From: Botryosphaeria dothidea
Lineage: Eukaryota > Ascomycota > Dothideomycetes > Botryosphaeriales > Botryosphaeriaceae
Length of the DNA: 64,000 nucleotides
Assembly (NCBI GenBank): GCA_011503125.2
Contig: WWBZ02000073.1
Coordinates: forward strand, 3,472,001 to 3,536,000
Direction: 5' to 3'
This document shows positions 43,516 through 53,667 of this stretch, piece after piece. Each line of letters opens with the position of its first letter. The first letter of the stretch is position 1. A program made the position numbers and the translations under genes. The notes beneath the pieces were generated by a model that was given only the letters and a program-made list of their open reading frames with translations, ran no database searches and was not told where the DNA came from.

Positions 43516-45645
43516 TCTATATAAGCTCGTTATAGATAAAATTTCCGCTTAATCCTATATCGATTAGAATTCTAGTAGATACTCCGTTAAGTATTTTCTA
43601 TATTTTAAACTATTTCTATAGATTTAGTCCGGTAAGAGTTTCCGTATTTAATATACGTAATACTATATAAAGAGACCTAGACTATAGCCCCTAGGTTAGT
43701 CCTATTACTATAGGGCCGTTTAGTTTTTTAGTATAGGATAGCCGTAGACTTTACTATATATATAGTCTTCCTATTCGTTAACTTAGAGATATACTTACTT
43801 CTAATTAGTCTATTTATCGGCGTTCTACTTTCTTCGCTAGTAGACTTTATCTTTTCGAATCTAATATCTAAAGATTAGTCGATTAAGCTTCTTATCTAGA
43901 ATCTACTAGAGTATATAATACTAGATCGTTACCGTACCGTACTAGTAGAGAATTCGTACTAGCTCCCGGAGGGAGTCGTAGTCTATTTACTTACGTACTA
44001 AGGTTCCTTAGTAGTAGCGTTCGACGAGTATCGTTTCTCTAGTTACTAGGAGTTCGTACTTCTTCCCGTCTTATTCGATCCGGGTTTTCTAAAGAGTATT
44101 CTAACGCTATCTCTAAATAACCGTAAGCGCGATACTTCTCTAGTATAGGATCTAGATTATTTAGCTAAGATTGCCTTATTTATCCCGTAGATAATTACTA
44201 ATACCGTATCTTTTAGCGAGGACTTCTAGCGAGATAAGAGTATCTAGCTTATCCGATAGTATAGATATATTATCCGACTACGTTTTACTAGTACTCTCGT
44301 ATAGTTCTCCTATTTCGCTATTAACTAGTTCGTTATCTAGAGAGAAACTATCGATAATATCGTTAGTCTCGATAACTTCTTCGTTTCTAGTTATTATACC
44401 GAAGTTTCGAGGTTCGTAGGGGTACTATCTAGAGATATTCTTGCTAGTTTAATACGTCTAATAGCCGTTATCGTAATAGACTATCTAGTATAGTATATCG
44501 TAGTTATCTTAGCGAGATATAACCGACGCTTTACGCTAAGCGCTCGAAGTCTACTTATTATCCTTCTTACTACGAGGGTTCTACGGATACTTAAAAGAAA
44601 AGTATTTATTACTACCGTAGGTAATATAGAGTCGATTCTAATAGCGCTATTTCTACTTATCTATCTAGTTCGGGTTAGGTCTCTTAGGCTTCTTATTATT
44701 ATAACTATTATTACTCTTCTTAGAATCCTATCTATTAGCCGCGTCGAGGGCTATAGCGTCTCCGCCTTTAAGGGTTATTCTTTTACGGCGTAGCTTCGAG
44801 GTATTAGATTATCGAGAATCTATCTTTTATTCGTATATACGACCGTTGATCTAAGACGTAAGGTCTACTATCTTCTAAAAGGTAGGTAGATATTCGTAAG
44901 TAATTATATTCTTCTTAACTTCGTTCTTTAGGCTCTTATAGAAGAGGTCGCGGAAAGTCTCGTCTAACTATTCGAGGTAGGCTATAAGCTACTAAAACTT
45001 AGTTATATAGATAGCTATAGATCCTATCTATCTAACGGTTATAATATCGTTAGAGGCTTTACGAACTTCGTTCCGATCGTTAAAAGTAGCTCTAAGGTTA
45101 TCTACGAATCCCGTATAGGTATCGAAGATTTCCTTAGTCTTTACCTATCTCTTCTCGAGAGAGTATTCGTTAGCTAGGTAGTCGCGAAGGTATAGTTCTA
45201 TCTATACCTCTACCGTTCCTCTAAGGTAGATTAATACGAAGAGTACTTCCTCGGCGTCGTTATTAAATTATACTTAGTTAAACTAGAGATAGCGTTACAT
45301 CTAGAGTAAGAAGAATTAGAGCTTCTTTCTATCCCTATCGAACTTCTTAGATACCGCTACTTTAACCTTAGTAGCGCTCCGTTTTATCTAGTACGCTAGT
45401 AGGCACTCGATCTAGGCTTTTTATTCCTAAATAAGTGCCTAGAGTTTCTCTCGAGTAGGTTCTATTTATAGCGCGGGCGGAGCACGCCCCTAAGTACTTT
45501 TAGCGCGACCCTCTATTAGGTCGACATCTATCTAAGATCTCGGTACTATCGTATACTTTCCCTAAACGCGTTAGGCGGGGTAATACTTAACCTAATAAAC
45601 TCGTTTCTAAAAAGATCCCTCTCCTTGCAAGGATGGTAGTTAAAG

Positions 45646-46106
45646 TATAACGAGCGGGCCTCTACCTCTAAGGATCTAAATACTAAAGAGAGTAGAAACC
45701 TATCGAAGGGTTTTCCTTAAGTAGGTATAAGAAGAGGTACGTAAGGAACGAGTAGACGACTAAAGACTAAGTACTACGTGCGAAGGCCTTATTACTAATA
45801 GAGTCTAAATCCTATTACGAAGTTAACTACGGAGGGTTAAATACTAGCTAGGGAGTAAAGCTATATATACTATAGAGAGTATATATAATCTAGTAGTACC
45901 GTCTTTTAAGGGCATCGCTAAGCGTGCCGTTACTTAAGGGCACGCGTTAGTATACCGTTTATTAAGGGCATAGATAGGTCGTACGTGACAACTTACGTGG
46001 TAGAATCCGTGATCTCGTAACCTCGGTTCTATAAGACTTCCGACTTCTCGCTGTTTCGTCGGAGTTGATCCGTAATTCTCTAACCTAAGAAGGCTATACC
46101 GTAATA
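45646..46106 (-). repeat. Right (5') LTR of chromovirus A
   Basis: 461 bp, same length as the left LTR. All differences in the first 400 bp are G-to-A or C-to-T in this copy, at TG and CA sites, while the last 50 bp are less mutated than in the left copy. Confidence 0.9.
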
Positions 46107-47840
46107 AGTAAACGGTATAGCGTCTATCGCCTAAATAGGCTTATAGCTAAAGAAAGTAAAGAGGAAGTATATAAGGAAAGTAAAAGGAAATACGGTAGGT
46201 ATACGTTTATTTAGAGCTCCGCCGAGCTAGTTTCTAGATACCACCTCCGTGTAGATATCTATATTTATTTTAAAAAATCTAGCGTACTAGATATTCCTTT
46301 TATCGAGGTAAGAAGCTCCTTTAGGTCTAGATGTTCTCTTCTAAGTATATCCTTAATACTCCTTCTTTCGTAGGAGTATTTTAGGCATTTTAGTAAAAGA
46401 TATCTAGGTGTTTGTTTTACTATATTCGTGCAAGGGCACCTATCGGTTCCGGCGTGTTTAAACCTAAAGAGGTAGGATCTAAAGTATCCGTGTTCTATCT
46501 TTAGTTGGTAAAAGGCGGAGGCTAATTCCCGCTCCTTTAGAGGGGGTTTTAGTTTCCGTTTAACTTAATAGCCGTATAGTTCCTTATAGGTAGAGGCTAG
46601 GGTATTTTTAAGCTTCTTTATCTACTCCTTATAAAGCTCCTCCTTTAGCTGCATTCTATAGAAGGCTAGGCTATTTTTAGAGCTTAATATAGGTAGTCTA
46701 GTAGCTTCTTTTGCGAGTTTATCCGCGGCCTCGTTCCTAAGGATATCTTTATATCCAGGTGCCCATTCTAGAGAGATTTTGTTCCCCTTATCCTATAGGA
46801 TTTTTGCTGCTTTAACTGCCCGGATTTATTAATCTTAGCTAGGAGTATTAGCTAGGGTTTATAGCCGTAAGAGTGCGGCCTGGTTATCCGCATAGACTCT
46901 TATTTCTCGGTTTTTATATCCTCGTTTACTAGCAAATTCAAGGGCATTTGTAATACCTTCTAGTTCGCCATTATAAACGAGGTAGTTAGGACCGTAGTTT
47001 CTAACTAGTTCTTATTGTATAGTATCTCGAGATTGGCTAAGGTCTAGTATTCCTATTCCTATTCCTATCCCTTTTCCTGTTGGAAGTTATAAGGCGTCGG
47101 AGTATATAGATACTTGACTATTTGGGGCTTCTAGGAGGGCCTTAGCGTATACTTTAGCTTCGGCTTCCTTCTCTAGGATAGATATCCTAACCGAATAGGG
47201 AGGACTACCGCTCTATGGTTTAAAAAGAAAGGGGTCTACCTCTTCTATCTCCTTAGGGATTTTAGAGTATATTCTCCTTATTCTTTCTACCTGTATAGGA
47301 GGTATACCTCCTATATTTCGGTTAGATTCTCTCTCTATTTCGTAGCGGATTGGATGTTTCTTTTTAAGCTGTCTTATTCTAAACGCATACTTTTTTAGGG
47401 TATCGTCTAGGCGGAGCTCGGAGGGTGGGATTACCGTCTCTAGTTCTAGAGGAATAATAGGGGTAGTTTTAAAAACTCCTAGAATCTTTCGTAGAGCAAG
47501 ATTTTGGAGTAGTGTATATTAGCGTTTAAACTGTGCCTGATTTTTCCAGAAGATCGGACAGCCGAAATCGGCTACGCTGGTAATACAGGCTATGTATAGC
47601 TGTCTAACCGCGTAGGGGGATAGACCTCGTTCGGTATTAGCTAGTCTAGAGAGGCGTTGGAAGGCTGAACGGGCTTGGCTAACTCTTATAGAGACGTGCT
47701 CCTTAAAAGTAAGTTTTGGGTCGAAGAAGATTCCTAGCCACCGGACGAGTTTTTGAGGTTCTACTATATTACCGTCTGGTAAGATAATAGAGGTTTGGCT
47801 AGCCTCTTTGTTGTTAGAGAAGTGTAGGAGTTCGGTCTTT

Positions 47841-47853
47841 TGTGGTCACGGTA
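47841..47853. repeat. Right copy of the 13-bp LINE target duplication
   Basis: TGTGGTCACGGTA, identical to 37487-37499. Confidence 0.85.
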
Positions 47854-49020
47854 GGTAGAACAAAAAAATATCTTTTCCACAAGCTATCTCTATACCGCTG
47901 CTATCACAACAGGAATGATGGATGGAGAATCGAAGTCAATGATGTAAGTTAGTCAACGTAGCGATTCGTTTACAGGAGGCTAACGTTTACTAGTACACCA
48001 GGGGAGAGCTGACTTTAAGGTATCTGTCAACCACATTAGCCCGTGATCACGTGTTTTATTTTGCTTTTGCTTATACACGCGTTCTTTCTTTGCTTTTTGC
48101 CGCACCATACACTTACCCCTACACACCTCATTTACCCCGATTATGCGTATTTCCGTAAATCCGATCATCATACGTATATAGCAGACCTCAGTAGCAATAA
48201 TAAGAAGACCAGCGGTGAATTCTTTCTCGCACCGTTCGACACGTTTTCTGGATGCATTCTGGATATGTCGTCTGATACTCTTGAGCGAGGTGAATCTTAT
48301 GATATTTCTTGTCTTCTCTGGCAAGATGAAGTCGGATAAGTTGAATGCACCAGCTTTTATAATCACAACAGAAACATCTTTTTGGCCCCTCATGGCATGG
48401 GCGCTTCCTACCAACACCGCCCCCCATGAGGCCACCTATCATATTCCGTGACACGACAGACTTTGCTATGAGCTACTTTGATCGAATGATAGATACCCTT
48501 ATAAAAATGTGGCGGCTATGGGTGTTCGAAGCAATCACGCGGTCGCATTTGTTCAGGATTCGATGGGATAGACAGATCTGCGTGGCGGCTTCAGCCTCCG
48601 CCCTCGTGAATTACTCTAGCAAACTATGATGTATTAGGCTGCATCGAATCTCTTATTCATAAAGCGGTTTAGCTCGTCAGATGAAGCTGAGCTCATGGAA
48701 ACATTCCATCAGGATCCGACAATCCCATAGAAATATTTCGTCATAATCCAGAAATCAGAAACTTCTAAAAATAAACTGCAATACTACTTGCTTATTCAAG
48801 TTTTTGCGACTACCTATATATTCGCCCCTTCATCCAGCGTTTTCTTCTAATCAAATAAGGGTATCAATCCTACAACTCTATATATATGGTGGTGTATAGC
48901 AACGCCGGCTTATCCGAATAAACCATCCATAGGGGTTCTTTCGAAAGCTTTCTTATAGCATCCGTTTAAGTTCCTTCTTAGATATCTTGTGGTATTATAA
49001 TTGTGGTTCAAGCGTAAATG
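47854..49020. other. Unique-looking region right of the LINE
   Basis: Normal composition, no RIP. Should continue the locus that held the DUF3435 fragment before the LINE insertion. A short plus-strand stretch (about 47881-47955, YLYTAAITTGMMDGES) could be a degraded captain segment but is too short to call. A 151-codon minus-strand frame at 47980-48435 matches nothing I recognise. Confidence 0.35.
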
Positions 49021-49049
49021 GTTGTGAACGCTAACCGAATTAGGCTTAG

Positions 49050-49096
49050 GGACAAGCAAAAGTCGATGAAAGCGTGTCGCGGACTTTTGCTTGTCC
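49050..49096. repeat. Perfect 15-bp inverted repeat (hairpin)
   Basis: GGACAAGCAAAAGTC (49050-49064) is followed after 17 bases by its exact reverse complement (49082-49096). It lies just left of the LTR relic; it could be an RNA hairpin of that element, or a terminal piece of another element. Confidence 0.75.
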
Positions 49097-49099
49097 TAC

Positions 49100-49393
49100 C
49101 TAACCGCCCAGCGTTGCCGACGGCCCTTAGTCGTGTTACTCCCTTACGGGCTCTCTGACTCAGCGGCGCTTCACTGGCTTCCTTGTGCCTTGTAGGCTTT
49201 CCTCCCGTACGGGCCTCGGTCTTATTAACTAATCCCTTAAGCGCCGACTCCCTTAAGGCTGACCTTCCCGTACGGGATCTCTAGTAGTACGGCTCTGCTG
49301 GTCGTGCGGGAACTTGGTCCCTGCGGTGGTTTTTCCCGTGCGGGCTTTCTGCCCTTGGGGTACTAAAGTCCGTGTGGCCTGGGGTTCGTAACA
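49100..49393 (-). repeat. Solo or truncated LTR of the C-type family
   Basis: Ends GGGGTTCGTAACA like the LTR at 32237-32980 (GGGGTTCGTAATA). It contains several CCCGTACGGG-type palindromes and the step GGGTACTAAAG like TAAAGCCC in the other copy. No matching internal region follows. The left boundary is uncertain. Orientation follows element C. Confidence 0.6.
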
Positions 49394-50652
49394 CTCCGGG
49401 CGATTTCGGCGTGCGGACGCTGGTGTCCGCTTTAGTATCTATCCAGCGAAGCTTACAACATTTCCTTATCGCAGGGATTCAGATGACTCTAAGAGGGTCA
49501 TGAGGAGCAGAAGACACTACGGAGCTCTTAAGTGCATTTTGACAGGAAAGCTAACAGCAAGTTGTGAAAATGAGAAGGCTGTTCCACAAAGTGTCAAGAT
49601 TCGGGGATCTGTTCCCACCTTCCGACGCCCGACAAGATCTTGTGGAAGCGGTGGAGCCCGCGTAGGACTACCGGGTCCAATTAGATCGTTAGTTAGGTAT
49701 TTGTGGGCTCAGCCACATTGTCAATTTTATTCGCTATTGTGCGCGCTCCCGCCAAACCCTTAGCCGAGCAGAATACGAACATGGATTTCAAATCCAAATT
49801 TAGTTTCTCTATGCAACTAGCATTTAAGCATCTATTCAGTAATAATAGAGAAAATGTTATCCTCGAGTACCTTACAACCATGGAAAGGGTTCGCGAGTTT
49901 TAATTCCTTGTGGCGACTCGTCTAGCGTATAGTTTCTAGTTACTCGTATCTAACGTATTATAATTACGCTACTAGAAGTTTATAGTTTTCTTTTAAGCCT
50001 TATCACTACTCGCTACTTAGAACTATATAATCTCTTTGAAACATTGCTACAACTTATTTCTAAACTTCTTATGTATATATAGAAAAAATATACGCAAGGC
50101 CCTCGGTGGAGGACCTTCGAGGCGGGCATTATAAGTTTAGAATAACTCCCGAAAAAGAGCAAACTAGTATCAACTCCCGTTTATTCCATATTCGAGTTCT
50201 GAAATCCAAGAATTTGCGAGGCCAAAATGCACTTTTCACTCCCACTCCTCACCCTGCAAGTGGCCGGGTTAGTACAAATGTTCGATACCGCGGATGCGCG
50301 TGTTGACCTATTCGTGTAGTCTTACTTTAGCAGAATCTTCAGCATCAACTACTTGTGCGTGTTTTATACAACCAGGAAACCCAGAAACCTTTTTGGACGC
50401 ACTGTCTCGATCGTCATGTACCCCCAGTACTGGTGGGAACCCGCGTAATACAGGAACTACCCCAATTGCCTTTGAGGTAAACAACCACTTTTAAACATTA
50501 GAAAGTACCATACTGAGGTAGTAGTGCTCGTTGATCATTGACAAGGGGGTATTTAAAAAGAATTGTGAGGCTGGTTCTGCCGAAATGGACTGTTCTCCAT
50601 ACAAGGGGCTGGGTTAAATTTTACGAATGCAAGAAGTAGCGGTAACTAGAGA
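49394..50652. other. Sequence between LTR relic and copia D, no supported gene
   Basis: Mixed composition. 49900-50090 is TA-rich and may be an old RIP relic. Short open frames (49500-49763, 50106-50306) match nothing I recognise. Confidence 0.35.
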
Positions 50653-50929
50653 TGTAGGAAATCACGTGTTTTGCATATTGCTTTTGCAACACCAGATAGC
50701 TTAGTCACTCACTTACGTATATAAGGAGGGTGGACCACCTACGCCCTTCCTCCTCATGCCAATCATCAATAGATCATCGTTATTCATCAACAATCAACAG
50801 TTATGAGCCCGGAATTACTTCCAAAACTCGTTATCCATCGTTTGATCTCTGTATAAGCGTCTCATACGCTTATAACGTTCTCTCTACGGCATCCAGAAGA
50901 ATACTATGTTGTTGCATCCTGCTATAACA
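50653..50929 (+). repeat. 5' LTR of copia D
   Basis: 277 bp, starts TGTAGG and ends ATAACA. A second, partial copy lies at 35836-35978. Confidence 0.82.
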
Positions 50930-51108
50930 CACTGCGACCGTGCGACGGCTTCCCTCCACGTGTCATTTCATCAATAGTTATCACGATACAGCTATTTGCC
51001 TCAACATCGAGCATCTCAAGTGTCTGATATACGTTCCTAGCTAGCTTTAACCCTTTTTGGTTAGCTATACGACGTCAACTGACGAATAGCACCTATTCGT
51101 CACCCACT

Positions 51109-52099
51109 ATGTCGTCTTCGAAGCCAATCATCGTCCTCAAGTCTTCGCAAGACTGGGATGAATAGTTCTTTATCGTCCAATCGCGTGCAAAGAAGGCTCG
51201 CGTATACGACTACATCGATCTAACCAAGGACTCACGTCCGCAATAACCAATCGCGCCTACTAAGCCTCCTCTACTAATAGGCAATATTACCGACGCTACT
51301 CGTAAGGAGCATAAGTGGAAGCGCGAGGACTATAAGGAGGATAAAAAGGAGTACGATAGGCAGATGCGAGAGCTTAATGACCTCTCATCGCTCATTGAGG
51401 ACTCAGTGTCTTAGCCGCTGCTACCGCTCCTACGCAAGATCGAGGACTCTCATCCCTATGCGCAGTTGCGTGCCCTGAAAGCTCGACTTCAACCTTCCGT
51501 CTCTACACAACAGGAGTTCATTCTCAATAAGCTCCGAGAGCTTGAGAAGCCTCCAACTGCCCAGAGCACTGAAAAGTAGCTCATATAATGGGAGGAGTGT
51601 GTATTTAAAGCACGCTCTCTTAGCATCTCTGATGTCGAAGGCTCTCGAGGAGTAAACGCATTCCTCAAGCCTATTATGCAACACGACTCAGAATACGCCA
51701 GCCCTATCCTTCGTGAGCTACGACTAGGAACCAAGACGCTTAACGTTTCAGATGTTATTATCGACTATCGTGAGCATGCACGCCAGAAGTAAGCACTCAC
51801 AATGAACAAGACTCGTACAACTTTCGCAGCCACTCTGCGAGGTAATGAGTAACCTAAGAAGGCTCTTAAGTGTCTCTGTGGTGACTATCACTGGTACTAT
51901 TAGTGCTTTTACCTTAACTAAGACGCACCTAACCGTCCTGCCGACTTTAAACCAAACAAGAAGGTCCAGGATAAGATCCTTAAGCTCATGAAGAATGACA
52001 AGATCAAGACGCAAGTTGAGAATGCACTCAAGCGCGGTACACCTCACACACAAGACAATAAGGGTAAAGCCAAGGAGCCTAAGCCTGATACGCTTGCAA
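51109..52099 (+). pseudogene. gag of copia D
   Basis: ATG at 51109 (MSSSKPIIVLKSSQDWDE, then TAG). The frame can be followed with about ten stops to a zinc-knuckle-like CLCGDYHWY at about 51877-51903, and ends at the LINE insertion site. Typical gag of fungal copia elements. Not functional. Confidence 0.75.
52086..52099. repeat. Left copy of the 14-bp target duplication of the LINE in copia D
   Basis: TGATACGCTTGCAA, repeated at 53668-53681 after the LINE tail. Confidence 0.88.
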
Positions 52100-53667
52100 C
52101 CGCAAGATTCTAGGAGTATTTAGAACTACACCAACAATTCCAATGGAAATCGAGAGTGGAATCCTACCAGTAGAGATCCGGCTGGATACTAATGTAAGGA
52201 AGTACGCCTTCCGGACAAACCTAATCGGAGAAGACCACCCTATCCGAATCGAACTAGAGAAGATTAACCTAGGAAGAAGGGAAGGCAGGGTAACGATATA
52301 GCTAGAACGGATTAAACAGCTACGAGAGAAGCAGCCAGCTAATCTTGAAGTGGTTAACCCTTTCCTCTTCCCACCTTGGGCGGACCTCCTCCCCTACACC
52401 ACCAGAATCTCTACCCAGGATAAGGCTACTACCGGAGCTACTCATGCTTAGGACCAGAGAGAGTCTTCAGACAACCGCATAGCAATCTACTCAGACGCTT
52501 CGGTACTATTTAAAGGAGGAAACGTTGGAGTAGAAGTAGCTGCATACGACTATAGCTGGTCAAGAGTAAAACCCTCTACTATAGTCTCTAAAAACCTCGG
52601 TGCAAAGAGTTTAGTCTATAACGGAGAGGTGGAAGGGCTAATCCAAGCCCTAAAACTCGCCGTAGATAAAAGGTTTACCGATAAAGACATCCGGATCTAC
52701 GCAGATAATCAGGCAGCTATTGAACGGCTATTAATACCTTTAAACACACCAGAGTAGGCCCGCCTAGGTAGAGCTATCAAACTGGCTAAGGAGCTAATTA
52801 CCCGGAGAAACACAGTCGCCCTGGAATGGTGCCCAGGACATATCGGTATACAGGGAAACGAGGAAGTAGATACACTTGCAAAGAAAGCTACCTTTATATC
52901 TATTAATAAGGCTCCGATTTTAATTAGCTACTACCACAGCGTAGTTAAAGCTAAAAGCCTTATAATATAGAAAGAGAAGCTTAAGTCTGCCCTAGATTCC
53001 CCTTATAAGCGAAGGTACGGATTAGCAGCTAGACGAAGGTTCAACCCCCCTACTAACTCGCGGGAGACAGCCTCGGCCTTCTACTAACTAAAGTTAGGAT
53101 ATAGCTACTTTAAGTCCTACCTATACCGCTTTAACCTCTCCGAAGACGATAAGTGCCGCTATAACCGGATAACCGCTCAGACCCCCTACTACCTACTTAC
53201 CGAGTGCCGGCTTTATAAAGACCTCCGAGTCCCTATAAAGGAGGCATTAGGGGAGTGGAGACTCGACCCTAATGATCTATTCTCAACGAAGCTAGGAAGA
53301 GACCTACTAGTTAAATTCCTAGAAAAATCGAAGATTGCTACCCGACGGTGGCAGTTAAACGACCTGCCTGACGAGGTATAAATATGTCCCGCCGTCCACT
53401 CTTTAGAACTCCCCTAATACTTCCTCCCCCTTCCTTTGTACTTAGCGTTTCCTACTACTATCTCCTATCTCGTTTACGCCCAGCAGGAAGCCTAAGGGTT
53501 ACTGTAGTAGCACGGGATCGCCAAAGCGTTACTATTTCTTGTATTACCACCAACCCCTCTAGCACCGCGTATAGTACAGTATATAGAAACGGGCCCTCCG
53601 GCCCCGTCTCTAATAGTCTATGACTGAAAAGGGACGTTAAACTAAATAAATAAAATAAATAAATAAA
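52100..53667 (+). mobile_element. 5'-truncated Tad1-like LINE inserted in copia D
   Basis: 1568 bp. It codes on the plus strand for an RNase H domain with all four acidic residues in place (IAIYSDAS, VYNGEVEGLIQAL, IRIYADNQAA, GNEEVDTLAKKA) and the LINE C-terminal zinc-knuckle region, ending at a stop at 53382. A 3' UTR and a tail of AAAT units (53640-53667) follow. It is flanked by a 14-bp duplication. Reverse transcriptase and ORF1 are missing through 5' truncation. A few stops come from CAG to TAG. Confidence 0.85.

Larger units (their letters stand above)
39240..45600 (-). pseudogene. gag-pol of chromovirus A
   Basis: Minus-strand gag, aspartic protease, reverse transcriptase, RNase H and integrase recognisable only through stops, because nearly all CAA, CAG and TGG codons have become stop codons. 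Order and spacing match element B except for the SINE-like insertion at 42908-43515, between protease and gag sequences. No functional product is possible. Confidence 0.8.
37635..46106 (-). mobile_element. Chromovirus A, full-length RIP-mutated Ty3/gypsy element
   Basis: An 8472-bp element with two 461-bp LTRs and a 5-bp duplication AGTAA (37630-37634 and 46107-46111), inserted in the LINE. Coding sense is minus: gag on the right, then protease, reverse transcriptase and RNase H, integrase and linker, then the antisense accessory ORF next to the left (3') LTR. The reverse complement aligns by eye along nearly its whole length with element B (for example the YLDDI active site at 41233-41250 versus 61113-61130). 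Every frame is full of TAA and TAG made by CpA-to-TpA changes. It carries a nested 608-bp insertion at 42908-43515. Confidence 0.88.
37500..47840 (-). mobile_element. 5'-truncated Tad1-like LINE, split by chromovirus A
   Basis: The element itself is 37500-37634 plus about 46112-47840 (about 1.87 kb). Read on the minus strand it starts inside reverse transcriptase (KTELLHFSNNKEASQ; RWLGIFFDPKLTFKEHV; NTERGLSPYAVRQLYIAC). It continues into an RNase H domain (NYLVYNGELEGI; REIRVYADNQAA) and ends in an A-rich tail of TAAA units at 37500-37533. The 3' UTR end is almost the same as that of the LINE at 52100, so both belong to one family. A 13-bp target duplication flanks it. RIP in this element is light to moderate. 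Confidence 0.82.

Noticed and set aside
47881..47955. Possible continuation of the DUF3435 gene on the right side of the LINE
   Set aside because: Only about 25 residues (TAAITTGMMDGES) vaguely resemble the family; too short and without the catalytic residues.
47980..48435. 151-codon minus-strand open frame right of the LINE
   Set aside because: No recognisable domain, and several competing frames in the same place. It could be real but cannot be supported.
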